A DNA stretch of 64,000 bases from Lentzea atacamensis (lineage in GTDB: Bacteria > Actinomycetota > Actinomycetes > Mycobacteriales > Pseudonocardiaceae), in NCBI RefSeq assembly GCF_003269295.1, contig NZ_QLTT01000001.1, forward strand, positions 205,635 through 269,634, in the 5' to 3' direction. This document shows, in pieces, positions 42,631 through 50,365 of this stretch. The notes beneath the pieces are model-generated. The model ran no database searches. It was not told the DNA's origin and was given only the letters and a program-made list of their open reading frames with translations. How positions within the stretch are numbered: the stretch's first letter is position 1; the number at the start of each line of letters is the position of its first letter. Both the position numbers and the translations under genes were made by a program.

Positions 42631-43455
42631 ATGACTGTCGCGCTGCCCTCTGGTGAGACCATCCCCGCACTCGGCATGGGCACGTGGATGATGGCCGAGA
42701 AGCCGTCCAGGCGCGCCGACGAGATCGCCGCGTTGCGTGCGGGCCTCGATCTCGGGCTGACGCTGGTCGACACCGCCGAGATGTACGGGAACGGGGAGTC
42801 AGAGGCACTCGTCGGCGAGGCCGTGCGGGGCCGCCGCGACGAGGTGTTCCTGGTGTCGAAGGTGCTGCCGTCCAACGCCTCCGCCAAAGGCACCGTGCGC
42901 GCGTGCGAGGACAGCCTGCGCCGCCTGGGCACCGACCGCCTCGACCTGTACCTGCTGCACTGGCGCGGCAGCGTGCCGCTCGCCAGGACCGTCGAGGCCT
43001 TCGCCGGGCTGGTCGCGGCGGGCAAGATCCGGTACTGGGGCGTCAGCAACTTCGACCTGGCCGACATGCGCGAGCTGACGGCGCTGCCGGGCTTCTGCCA
43101 GACCAACCAGATCCTCTACAACCTCTCGCGGCGCGGCCCCGAGCACGACCTGTTGCCGTGGCACGCCTCCGCCGGGATGCCGATCATGGCCTACTCCCCT
43201 GTCGAACAGGGCAGGTTGCTGAGCTCGCCGGTGCTGGCGGAGGTCGCGCGCCGCCACGACGCCACGCCCGCTCAGGTGGCCCTGGCGTGGGTGCTGCGGC
43301 TGCCGCACGTGAACGCGATCCCCAAGGCGGGCTCGGCCGAGCACGTCCGGGAGAACGCCGCGGCACTGTCGTTGCGACTGTCCTCAGAGGACTTGGCCGA
43401 CCTGGACAGGGCCTTTCCCCCTCCGGACGGTCCCGAACCGCTCGCGATGCTCTAG
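42631..43455 (+). CDS. Aldo-keto reductase
   Basis: A 274-residue NADPH-dependent TIM-barrel reductase: tetrad residues D ([14 protein letters not shown]~49, Y~54), K (FLVSKVLP, ~79) and H ([10 protein letters not shown], ~112), and the NADPH-binding [17 protein letters not shown]. It reduces aldehydes or ketones; the physiological substrate is unknown. Its TAG stop forms the first half of the -10 box of the next gene. Confidence 0.93.
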   Translation: MTVALPSGETIPALGMGTWMMAEKPSRRADEIAALRAGLDLGLTLVDTAEMYGNGESEALVGEAVRGRRDEVFLVSKVLPSNASAKGTVRACEDSLRRLGTDRLDLYLLHWRGSVPLARTVEAFAGLVAAGKIRYWGVSNFDLADMRELTALPGFCQTNQILYNLSRRGPEHDLLPWHASAGMPIMAYSPVEQGRLLSSPVLAEVARRHDATPAQVALAWVLRLPHVNAIPKAGSAEHVRENAAALSLRLSSEDLADLDRAFPPPDGPEPLAML

Positions 43456-43458
43456 ATT
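43453..43458 (+). promoter_or_regulatory. -10 box inside the upstream stop codon
   Basis: TAGATT begins with the aldo-keto reductase stop; seven bases then ATG 43466. Confidence 0.6.
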
Positions 43459-43465
43459 TCGGCGG

Positions 43466-44056
43466 ATGAGCTGGACTGGCATCGAGAGCTGGGCCCGCGA
43501 GAAGGCGCCGAAGCTGTACGCCGCCCTGCTGCCGCCCGCGTCGGAGGCGGACATCGCCGCAGCGGAAGAGACACTCGGGTTTCCGCTGCCCGCCGATCTC
43601 GTCACGTGGTGGCGCCAGTTCGGCGGCATCGCGGAAACCTACACCCACTGGCCGATCGTCCCGCCGCACTGGCAGCCGCACGGGCTTGACGACGCGCTCC
43701 GGCTGCGGACGCAGATGATCGAGGCCATCAGCGGGATCGCCTTCGCCACGCCGGACGAGGAGAAGGACTTCGAGGCGACGGCGCTGCGGGCACCGGCAGG
43801 GACGCCGTGCGTGGACCTGTGGCTGCCCGCGTGGCTGCCGGTGGCCGGGGACGGCGCCGGGTACGAGCTGTTCGTGGATCTGCGTGCCGGTGCGCGGCAC
43901 GGCTGCGTGATGGAGTGGGGCAAGTACAGCGGCGCGGACGGCGAACCCGTGTGGCCCAACGTGACCGCGATGCTCGACGAGACCCTGCGCGCGCTCGGCG
44001 GCTCGCGTGAAGAACATCGCCTGGTGTTCGAGCACAACTACTTCTTCTGGGAGTGA
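43466..44056 (+). CDS. SMI1/KNR4 (SUKH-type) family protein
   Basis: A 196-residue SMI1/KNR4-fold protein: ASEADIAAAEETLGFPLPADLVTWWRQFGG (the signature helix-strand of SUKH proteins, ~26-55), then GTPCVDLWLPAWLPVAGDGAGYELFVDLRAGARHGCVMEWGKY. SUKH proteins often act as immunity proteins against secreted toxins, but no toxin gene is near, and it is a single gene, so a general role in cell-wall assembly is as likely. Leaderless by the -10 spacing. Confidence 0.88.
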   Translation: MSWTGIESWAREKAPKLYAALLPPASEADIAAAEETLGFPLPADLVTWWRQFGGIAETYTHWPIVPPHWQPHGLDDALRLRTQMIEAISGIAFATPDEEKDFEATALRAPAGTPCVDLWLPAWLPVAGDGAGYELFVDLRAGARHGCVMEWGKYSGADGEPVWPNVTAMLDETLRALGGSREEHRLVFEHNYFFWE

Positions 44057-44098
44057 GACGTCCGTCCCACTCTCACCGCGGCCTCACCGGCTGTTCGG

Positions 44099-44104
44099 TA
44101 ACGT
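44099..44104 (+). promoter_or_regulatory. Candidate -10 box of the mgtC leader
   Basis: TAACGT; a start at about 44111 would give a leader of ~134 bases. The -35 region (CTCACC) is weak, so an activator may be needed. Confidence 0.4.
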
Positions 44105-44135
44105 GAGCCGGTCTTGCCGGCCGGACACGAGGAAG

Positions 44136-44190
44136 CGAGGTGAGCGACACATGCCAGGCGACAGTAGCCCGCGCGAGTCCTCTCACCTCG
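44136..44190 (+). promoter_or_regulatory. mgtC leader stem 1 (sequesters the uORF Shine-Dalgarno)
   Basis: CGAGGTGAG (44136-44144) is perfectly complementary to CTCACCTCG (44182-44190). The left arm holds GAGGTGA, the Shine-Dalgarno of the uORF; the right arm is inside the uORF (codons for Ser-His-Leu-Val). Translating ribosomes would melt it. Confidence 0.6.
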
Positions 44191-44201
44191 TGCACGCTTG
44201 A
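44151..44201 (+). CDS. 16-codon upstream ORF in the mgtC leader
   Basis: ATG 44151, six bases after GAGGTGAG, encodes MPGDSSPRESSHLVHA and ends at TGA 44201. A strong Shine-Dalgarno, its own start and a position 43 bases before the mgtC start suggest a regulatory leader peptide. Two Pro codons (2 and 7) are present, weakly recalling the proline-rich mgtP peptide of Salmonella; no homology is claimed. Confidence 0.45.
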   Translation: MPGDSSPRESSHLVHA

Positions 44202-44208
44202 GTTCTGG

Positions 44209-44244
44209 CGTGTGACGCACACCCCTGACAAGGGGAGTCACACG
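44209..44244 (+). promoter_or_regulatory. mgtC Shine-Dalgarno-sequestering hairpin
   Basis: CGTGTGAC / GTCACACG (eight pairs) enclosing CCCCT / AGGGG (five pairs) with a GACA loop. The right arm contains the AGGGGAG ribosome binding site and ends at the base before the mgtC ATG. Confidence 0.7.
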
Positions 44245-44670
44245 ATGCACGTCTTCGACATGACGCTGCGGATTGCCGAGAGCATGGGCCTCGGCGCGTT
44301 GATCGGTTTCGAGCGGCAGTACCGCTCGCGCATGGCGGGCCTGCGCACCAACGCCCTCGTGGCGGTAGGGGCCGCGCTGTTCGTGCTGCTGTCCGCACAG
44401 GGTTTCGACGGCCAGGGCGACCCCACGCGGGTCGCCGCACAGGTCGTGTCCGGCATCGGGTTCCTGGGCGCGGGCGTGATCCTGCGCGACGGGTTGTCGG
44501 TGCGCGGGCTGAACACCGCGGCCACGCTGTGGTGCGCGGCCGCGGTGGGCTCACTGGCGGGTGCCGGGCTGCACGTCGTGGCGGCGGCCGGCACCGTCGC
44601 GATCATCGCGGTCAACGTCGGCCTGCGGGAGCTCGGCCGCGCCGTGGACCGGAAGGACGACGAGGCCTAG
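44245..44670 (+). CDS. MgtC/SapB-family inner-membrane protein
   Basis: A 141-residue MgtC-family protein with four membrane helices. Family motifs: ESMGLGALIGFERQYRSRMAGLRTNALVAVGAALFVLLS (~12-50; the GFERQ and AGLRT blocks are diagnostic) and VSGIGFLGAGVILRDGLSVRGLNTAATLWCAAAVG (~79-113). Only the membrane part is present, without the C-terminal ACT-like domain of Salmonella MgtC, as in the SapB-type short forms. MgtC aids growth at low Mg and, in pathogens, in macrophages by restraining ATP synthase. ATG 44245 is at the foot of the hairpin. Confidence 0.92.
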   Translation: MHVFDMTLRIAESMGLGALIGFERQYRSRMAGLRTNALVAVGAALFVLLSAQGFDGQGDPTRVAAQVVSGIGFLGAGVILRDGLSVRGLNTAATLWCAAAVGSLAGAGLHVVAAAGTVAIIAVNVGLRELGRAVDRKDDEA

Positions 44671-44975
44671 CGGGGCTGGTAGGTGAGGCAGTTCGCGTGG
44701 TGGCCGCCCTGGCCGGGGCCGACGCGCACGCTCTGCGCCGTGCACTCGAGCGAGGAGTTGTGCACGCAGTCCGTGCGAGAGCAGGCACCCACCTGCGCCA
44801 CGACCTTCTCCAGACCGCCCTTGGTGCTCAGCGGGATGAAGGTGCCGCAGTCCGCCTCGCCGTTGTCGCCGCGCACGGTGATCGCGAAGGCGTGACAGCC
44901 GTCGTGGTTGTACGAGCAGTCGCTCACGGTGCAATCGTGGACGGCGGGCATCGCCGGGTTCTCGAGAGTGGTCAT
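44667..44975 (-). CDS. DUF1540 cysteine-rich protein
   Basis: A 102-residue protein with two DUF1540-like Cys clusters: HDCTVSDCSYNHDGCHAFAITVRG (~14-37) with CGTF at ~43 and GACSRTDCVHNSSLECTAQSVRVG (~63-86) with NCLTY near the end. Each has a spacing of C-x4-C-x6-C plus a later C, typical for binding a metal ion. Function unknown. It is convergent with mgtC (four-base overlap), and its 5' region contains an inverted repeat and an iron-box-like site. Confidence 0.85.
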   Translation of the reverse strand: MTTLENPAMPAVHDCTVSDCSYNHDGCHAFAITVRGDNGEADCGTFIPLSTKGGLEKVVAQVGACSRTDCVHNSSLECTAQSVRVGPGQGGHHANCLTYQPR

Positions 44976-44983
44976 GTCCGCTC

Positions 44984-45032
44984 CTGCCGTGGTGGGAAAG
45001 GTTCGGTGAATCGGACGATGCCACCACGGCAG
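44984..45032. repeat. 12-bp inverted repeat upstream of the DUF1540 gene
   Basis: CTGCCGTGGTGG and CCACCACGGCAG, perfect over 12 bases, separated by 25 bases, starting nine bases upstream of the DUF1540 ATG. On the transcript it would form a long leader hairpin just before the start codon. Confidence 0.55.
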
Positions 45033-45054
45033 AAGGCCCGCAATTCGAAATGAA

Positions 45055-45068
45055 TTAGGCGAGCCTAT
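45055..45068. promoter_or_regulatory. Iron-box-like (DtxR/IdeR-type) site
   Basis: TTAGGCGAGCCTAT resembles half of the actinobacterial iron box (TTAGGTTAGGCTCACCTAA) and is a near palindrome; it lies ~80 bases upstream of the DUF1540 start. Tentative. Confidence 0.3.
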
Positions 45069-45232
45069 CCTTTCGTGAATCCGGAAATGTCATTCTGGCC
45101 ATCGCGTGCGTCCACGCCGCACAGCGACGGTTCCGGGTGTGGGGGCGATCATCAACAGCGCCTCCGCGCATGGGGGAGCTGCCGTGTCGGCGGCAATGAT
45201 CCACTGTGCGAGACACGAGGTGTTGCGTGGCG

Positions 45233-45994
45233 ATGATCACGACAGGCGACGGGCAGCTGGTGTCCTATGTGGACGACGGCGGTGACGGTCCCGCGGTCGT
45301 GTTGCTGCACAGCTTTCTGATGGACGTCACGATGTGGGCGCCGCAGGTCGAGGCGTTCGGGCGGGACTACCGGCTGATCCCGATCGACGAACGCGGCCAC
45401 GGTGGGACGCCGGCGACCGGGCCGTTCGACCACTGGGACGTGGCCGGGGACGCGCTCGCGGTGCTCGACGCGCTGGGTATCGGCGACGCGGCTGTCGTCG
45501 GGACGAGCCAGGGCGGGTTCATCGCGATCAGAATGGCGTTGCCGGCACCGGAACGGATCACCGCGCTGGCGGTGCTGGGCACGTCCGGTGAACCGGAGGA
45601 CGAGCAGATCGCCGCCACGTACGACCTGCTCACCGAGGTGTGGATCGCACAGGGACCGGACACGGTGGTCGAGGCGACGGCCAAGATCTGCCTGGGCGAC
45701 CACGACCCTTCGGAGTGGACGCCGAAGTGGAGCGCCGTCGAGCCCGACCGGCTGCGGTTGATCTCGAACGCCCTGGTCAGCCGCGACGGCATTCTGGACC
45801 GCGCCGGGGAGATCACCGCGCCCGTGCTCGTGCTGCACGACACGGCCGATCTCGCCTGTCCCGTCGCGAAGGCCGAGGCGCTGCCCAAGGCCGAGCCGCT
45901 CGTCACGATCGAGGGTGGCGCGCACTTCCTGAGCCTCACCCACGCCGCCGACGTGAACCCGCACCTGGAGCGGTTCCTCAGCGCACGCCTCTGA
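45233..45994 (+). CDS. Alpha/beta hydrolase
   Basis: A 253-residue hydrolase: LLHSFLMDVTMWAPQV (oxyanion, ~22-37), PIDERGHGGTP (~50), nucleophile VGTSQGGFIA (Ser ~92), acid in VLVLHDTADLACPV (~207) and His in GGAHFLSLTHA (~235). It resembles 3-oxoadipate enol-lactonase and haloperoxidase-like members, but the gene has no aromatic-pathway neighbours. ATG 45233 chosen because GAGGTG lies ten bases upstream; an in-frame start at 45206 is possible. Confidence 0.9.
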   Translation: MITTGDGQLVSYVDDGGDGPAVVLLHSFLMDVTMWAPQVEAFGRDYRLIPIDERGHGGTPATGPFDHWDVAGDALAVLDALGIGDAAVVGTSQGGFIAIRMALPAPERITALAVLGTSGEPEDEQIAATYDLLTEVWIAQGPDTVVEATAKICLGDHDPSEWTPKWSAVEPDRLRLISNALVSRDGILDRAGEITAPVLVLHDTADLACPVAKAEALPKAEPLVTIEGGAHFLSLTHAADVNPHLERFLSARL

Positions 45995-46730
45995 CGGCCC
46001 ACGCCCTGGCCGTGAGCTCGATGGGGCCCTGCTGAGGGAGACGGGAGCGGAGCAGTTCGCGGATCTCCGCGCGCTGCTCCGCGGGCAGGGTCGCGGCGTA
46101 GGCGGGTGCCGCACCGGTGCCGCCCTCGAACGGTTCCCAGAAGTCGGCGAAGTCGCGGAACACGGTGGGCACCACGATGCCGGTCACCTCGACGTCCTTC
46201 AGCCCGGCGCCGGTCCACAACGCGCGCAACGGGTCGGGGTCGCTCACGTCGGCGAAGCGCAGGCCCTCGTCCTGGGACTCGGCGCCGGGGTCCACGTCCT
46301 TCGCGGCGTCCCAGAACAGGCGCATCATCTGCATGCCGCTGCGGTAGTCCCACAGGTACGACCCCACGTACGGGGCCACCCGCGCGAACTCCGCCACGGC
46401 ACGGGCGACGTCGGGCACGAAGGTGAGCACGAGCCCGCTCACCACCACGTCGGCGGTGCGGTCGCCCAGGTCGACCGCGGTGCCGACCTCGAACTCCGCG
46501 CCCGGCACGCGTTGCCTGGCGAGGGCCAGGAACGCCGCGGACGGGTCGACGCCGACGACCGCCGCCGGGTGCGCCTCGGCCAGCACGGTCTCGGTCAGCG
46601 CGCCGGTGCCGCAGCCGACGTCGAGCCATGTCCGGCCGGGCGGAACGTCCAGCCAGCGCAGGAACTCCGCCGCGACCGGCCGGCTCCACCTGCCCACGTA
46701 GCGTTCGTACGCGTCACCACCGTCCCACAT
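45978..46730 (-). CDS. Class I SAM-dependent methyltransferase
   Basis: A 250-residue methyltransferase: WLDVGCGTGALTETVLAEA (motif I, ~35-53), VVGVDPSAAFLALARQRV (motif II), DVVVSGLVLTFVPDVARAVAEFARV (motif IV-V). Small-molecule type; substrate unknown. ATG 46730 is seven bases after TAGCTT, whose TAG is the stop codon of the dead epoxide-hydrolase gene upstream. The 3' end overlaps the convergent hydrolase by 17 bases. Confidence 0.9.
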   Translation of the reverse strand: MWDGGDAYERYVGRWSRPVAAEFLRWLDVPPGRTWLDVGCGTGALTETVLAEAHPAAVVGVDPSAAFLALARQRVPGAEFEVGTAVDLGDRTADVVVSGLVLTFVPDVARAVAEFARVAPYVGSYLWDYRSGMQMMRLFWDAAKDVDPGAESQDEGLRFADVSDPDPLRALWTGAGLKDVEVTGIVVPTVFRDFADFWEPFEGGTGAAPAYAATLPAEQRAEIRELLRSRLPQQGPIELTARAWAVRGVR

Positions 46731-46740
46731 GGGCTGAAAG

Positions 46741-47500
46741 CTAGCGCAGCGGACGGAAACCCGCCCGGATCTCCGCGGAGAAGAGCCGCGGCTGTTCCCA
46801 CGCCGCGAAGTGCCCGCCCGCCTCGGCCCGGTTGTAGTGGATCAGGTTCGGATACGCCCTCTGCGCCCAGCTGCGTGGCGCCTGGTAGACCTCCTCGGGG
46901 AACACGCTGACCGCGACCGGCAGCGTGACGCCCTTGGCGGCGATCACCGACTACTTGCTCTCCCAGGACAGGCGGGCCGAGGAGATCGCGGTGCCGGTCA
47001 GCCAGTACAGCGAGATGTTCTCGACGACGTCCTGGCGGGTCAGGCCTTCTCTCCCGCCGTCGAACGCCCTGGCGATCAGCGCGAGGCTGGCCAGGTTGTG
47101 GTCGATCATGAACGACGCCAGCCCGACCGGGGAGTCCGCGAACGCGCTCAGCGTCTGCGGGCGCAGGCCCATCATCCGCGCATAAGCCTGTCCCTTGCTG
47201 TACCGGAAGAGCACGTCCTGCCACGCCTTGAGCTCGTCTCCCCGCAGGCCGGGAGGCTGTGGCCCACCGGCGCGGGCGGCGTTGTCGACGTCGACGGGGA
47301 CTGCGCCGGGCAGGTTCGTGTGCACGCCGAGCAACCCGGCGGGCCTCCGCAGCGCCATCAGGTCCACGATCAACGCGCCCCAGTCGCCGCCCTGCGCCGA
47401 CGTACCGGTCGTAGCCGAGGCGGTTCATCAGCTCGATCCACGTGCGGGCGATGCGGTCCGGGCCCCGCCCGGTCGCCGTGGCCTTGCCGGAGAAGGCGGC
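46741..47500 (-). pseudogene. Epoxide hydrolase (EHN/abhydrolase) pseudogene
   Basis: Three separate lesions. The homology begins only at FSGKATATGRGPDRIARTW (N-terminus missing); a frameshift near 47398 separates RLGYDRYV from AQGGDWGALIVDLMALRRP (one extra base), and an in-frame amber codon at 46953-46951 splits LTGTAISSARLSWESK from SVIAAKGVTLPVAVSVFPEE. The rest, to GHFAAWEQPRLFSAEIRAG, is well conserved. It once hydrolysed epoxides; it is now dead. Confidence 0.82.
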
Positions 47501-47519
47501 CGGGTACGTCATCCGGGAA

Positions 47520-47541
47520 TAACCGGGGTACAGTCCGGTTA
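47520..47541. promoter_or_regulatory. Operator-like palindrome upstream of the F420-type pair
   Basis: TAACCGG-GGTACAGT-CCGGTTA: perfect seven-base arms, eight-base spacer that contains the -10-like TACAGT (47529-47534). A bound dimer would cover the promoter of the 47579-49182 operon. Confidence 0.55.
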
Positions 47542-47578
47542 AAGAGGATGACACGTCAACTAGCCAGGTGGGTGTGCT

Positions 47579-48163
47579 GTGCGGATCGCTGTTCTCGGTG
47601 CGGGCCACGTCGGTCCCGTCCTCGCGCGCCTCGCTCTCGCGGCGGGCTACCCGGTTGCCGTCGCGGGCTCGGGTGATCCGGCGCGGATCGCGATGATCAC
47701 CGAGTTCCTGGCGCCGGGTGCCGTCGCGCTGGCGGCCGCCGACGCCGTCGCCGACGCGGACCTGGTGGTGCTGGCGATCCCGTGGCACCGGTTCGGGACG
47801 CTCGAACCGGGGATGTTCGCGGGCAAGGTCGTCATCGACGCGATGAACCACTGGCCGCCCGCTGCCGAGCCGTTGGGAACGAGCGAGGAGGTGGCCGCGC
47901 GGCTCGTCGGCGCGCACGTCGTCAAAACGCTCAACCACGTCGCCTACCAGGACATGGAACCGCCGGACGGCCGCGCCATCGGCCTGGCCGGTGACTCACC
48001 CGCGGCGCTGGACGCCGTGTCGGAGTTCCTGTCCCGCATCGGTTTCGAACCCGTGCCGGTGGGTCCGCTGACCGCAGGCCGCCTGCTGGAACCCGGCAGC
48101 CCGGTGTTCGGCGTCGACGCCGGTCGCCCCGATTTCGAGAAGCTCGCCAAGGAGATGTCATGA
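47579..48163 (+). CDS. NADPH:F420-type reductase-like NAD(P)-binding protein
   Basis: A 194-residue Rossmann protein: MRIAVLGAGHVGPVLARLALAAGY with the dinucleotide GAGHVG motif (~7-12), DADLVVLAIPWHRF (~58-71) and VIDAMNHWPP (~87), the order of the F420:NADPH reductase (Fno) / NADP-oxidoreductase-coenzyme-F420 family. Fno transfers hydride between NADPH and F420. It overlaps the downstream luciferase-like gene (ATGA), which in this context may use F420 or FMN. The GTG start is eight bases after AGGTGG. Confidence 0.85.
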   Translation: MRIAVLGAGHVGPVLARLALAAGYPVAVAGSGDPARIAMITEFLAPGAVALAAADAVADADLVVLAIPWHRFGTLEPGMFAGKVVIDAMNHWPPAAEPLGTSEEVAARLVGAHVVKTLNHVAYQDMEPPDGRAIGLAGDSPAALDAVSEFLSRIGFEPVPVGPLTAGRLLEPGSPVFGVDAGRPDFEKLAKEMS

Positions 48164-49182
48164 CCACCACGTTCGGGCTCGACACGTTCGGCGACGTCAC
48201 CCACGACGCCGAGGGCAGGCCGCTGACGCACGCCCAGACCATCCGCAACCTCGTCGAGCAGGGTGTGCTCGCCGACCAGGTGGGCCTCGACTTCTTCGGC
48301 ATCGGCGAGCACCACACGCCGGACATGCCGCTGTCGGCGGCCGACGTGGTGCTGGCCGCGATCGCCGCCAGGACGTCGCGCATTCACCTGGGTTCCGCCG
48401 TGACGGTGCTCAGCTCGGACGACCCGGTGCGCGTGTTCCAGCGCTTCTCGACGCTGAACGCGGTGTCGGACGGCCGCGCGGAGATCATCCTGGGCCGCGG
48501 GTCCAGTGTGGACTCGTTCCCGCTGTTCGGCTACGACCTCGCCGACTACGAGGACCTGTTCGAGGAGAAGACGCATCTCTTCGCGGAGATCCTCAAGGGC
48601 GGCCCGGTGACGTGGCAGGGCAAGACCCGCGCGTCGCTGCACGAGCAGGACGTCGTCCCGTTCACCGAGCCGTTCCCGACGTGGATCGGCGTGGGTGGCA
48701 GCCCGCAGTCCGTGGTGCGCGCGGCGTCATACGGCTTCTCGCTGATGCTCGCGATCATCGGCGGCCACCCCAGCCGCTTCGCCCCGTTCTCCGAGCTGTA
48801 CCTGCACGCGCTGGAAAAGTTCGGCCACGCGCCGCTGCCGATCGGCATCCACTCCCCCGGCCACGTCGCGCCGACCGACGAACAGGCTCAGGAGGAGTTC
48901 TGGCCGCACTACCTCGACGTGATCAGCCGGCTCGGCAGGACGCGCGGGTTCGCCACGCCGACCCCCGCGTCGTACGCGCACGAGGTGGGGCCGCACGGCG
49001 CGCTGTTCGTGGGGTCGCCGGAGACGGTCGCGGAGAAGATGGCCAGGACGATGAAGACGTTGCGCGCCAGCCGGTTCCATCTGAAGTACGGGATCGGCGG
49101 GTTGTCGCACGAGTCGTTGACGCGGACGATCGAGCTGTACGGGACCGAGGTCGTGCCGCGGGTGCGGGAGCTGCTCGGCTGA
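48160..49182 (+). CDS. LLM-class flavin/F420-dependent oxidoreductase
   Basis: A 340-residue luciferase-like TIM-barrel protein: DFFGIGEHHTPDMPLSAADVVLAAIAARTSRIHLGSAVTVLSSDDPVRVFQ (the GEHH block and strand 4 are standard, ~42-95) and GRGSSVDSFPLFGYDL. Members use FMN or F420; with the Fno-like gene next to it, F420 is a fair guess. ATG 48160 overlaps the upstream stop. Confidence 0.92.
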   Translation: MTTTFGLDTFGDVTHDAEGRPLTHAQTIRNLVEQGVLADQVGLDFFGIGEHHTPDMPLSAADVVLAAIAARTSRIHLGSAVTVLSSDDPVRVFQRFSTLNAVSDGRAEIILGRGSSVDSFPLFGYDLADYEDLFEEKTHLFAEILKGGPVTWQGKTRASLHEQDVVPFTEPFPTWIGVGGSPQSVVRAASYGFSLMLAIIGGHPSRFAPFSELYLHALEKFGHAPLPIGIHSPGHVAPTDEQAQEEFWPHYLDVISRLGRTRGFATPTPASYAHEVGPHGALFVGSPETVAEKMARTMKTLRASRFHLKYGIGGLSHESLTRTIELYGTEVVPRVRELLG

Positions 49183-49209
49183 TCAGCTGCTGCAGCTCCT
49201 CGCGGCGGA

Positions 49210-50319
49210 TCACCTCGGCCGGAACCGGTGGCGCGCCGTTTTCTCGTCCAGTTCGGAGACGAACCACGACTGCTCACCCGGCAGGCGGGTGAGCACGTCG
49301 GACCGCTCCCAGCCCTGGTCGCTCGCGGACTCCTCGGTGGTGCCGGTGAGCCGGAGCAGTGCGACGAGTCCTCTGCCCCGGCAGCGGACCTCCAGGTAGC
49401 GGTGGTGGCCGGCGGCGAGCCTGTCCGTGACCACAGTCAGGTCCGCCTCACCGAGCGGCAGCACCGTGCGTTCACCCGCCGGCCGCGCCGTCGGCAACCA
49501 CTCCCCCGGCCGCAGGAAGGTCTCCCGCTTCTGCGGCCACGACCGCACCGTGGAGCGGATCACCGAGTAGGCGTTGCGCACGTCCACTGCGTCCTCGACG
49601 TTGTGAAAGAGCGCGAAGTACTGGTGGTCGCCGACCGGCTCGGCCCGCCGCTTCGCGTTCCTGAGGTGAATCAGCGCCGTCAGCTGCTCCGCCTCGTGAT
49701 CGTGCAGCCGCACGGCGAACTCGTGGTCTGAGGCCGGCTCCGGCACGACCGCGCAGGCAGAGTCGAGGTCCAGCACGTCGGTCTGTTCGCGGAAGACCGC
49801 GTAGCCGCCGGTCAAACCCGCCTCGTCGCGCCACCGCTGCTCGATCCGCGCCATGGTCTCGGTGGCCACGGCCGGTTCCGTTTCCTCCGCGCGCCACGTC
49901 GGTTCGTCCGGCAGGCGGTCGAGCAGATCGGTCTCCTCCAGCCCTCGGTACGCGTACCGCGAGATCTGCTGCGGCCGCACCCGCGACTCCGGATTCTTCG
50001 CGGTCAGGACCACGGCGAACGGCGTGCCGTCGGCGGAGACGACGTGGTGGCGCCACCGAGCTGCCATGCTCGCGTCGATCATGTGCTTGAGCTGGACCGC
50101 CTCGGCTTCACCGATCTCGAGGTAGTCGTCGGTCCAGTCTCTGCCGCTGTTGAGCCGGTACAGCTTGTCCGTGTGCACCCACGTGTTGTGACCCACATAC
50201 TCTTCCTCGCGGTGGCCCGCCGGCCGCCGCACAAGCATCGCGGCCTGTTCCAACGCTCTGCTGTCGCCCTTGAAGACCGCGTAGTACCTGTGGTCGGCCA
50301 GTTCCCGCTCGAAATCCAT
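49210..50319 (-). CDS. Hypothetical protein with three related segments
   Basis: A 369-residue protein I cannot place in a named family. Three segments start with a similar HRYYAVFKGD / GGYAVFREQTD / HQYFALFHNVED strand followed by an arm with R and V (residues ~9-20, ~185-200, ~255-270). Between them are helices with acidic-aromatic patterns (EAEAVQLKHMIDASM, HEAEQLTALIHLRN). A duplicated single-fold unit seems likely. ATG 50319 has GGGGGGCG upstream. Possible role unknown. Confidence 0.75.
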   Translation of the reverse strand: MDFERELADHRYYAVFKGDSRALEQAAMLVRRPAGHREEEYVGHNTWVHTDKLYRLNSGRDWTDDYLEIGEAEAVQLKHMIDASMAARWRHHVVSADGTPFAVVLTAKNPESRVRPQQISRYAYRGLEETDLLDRLPDEPTWRAEETEPAVATETMARIEQRWRDEAGLTGGYAVFREQTDVLDLDSACAVVPEPASDHEFAVRLHDHEAEQLTALIHLRNAKRRAEPVGDHQYFALFHNVEDAVDVRNAYSVIRSTVRSWPQKRETFLRPGEWLPTARPAGERTVLPLGEADLTVVTDRLAAGHHRYLEVRCRGRGLVALLRLTGTTEESASDQGWERSDVLTRLPGEQSWFVSELDEKTARHRFRPR

Positions 50320-50365
50320 GAGATCGCCCCCCAGCTGATCCGTTGGACCGAGTCTAGGCCCCGCC

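Noticed and set aside
44099..44245. M-box magnesium riboswitch upstream of mgtC
   Set aside because: The conserved M-box core sequences are absent; a uORF and two simple hairpins explain the conserved-looking parts better.
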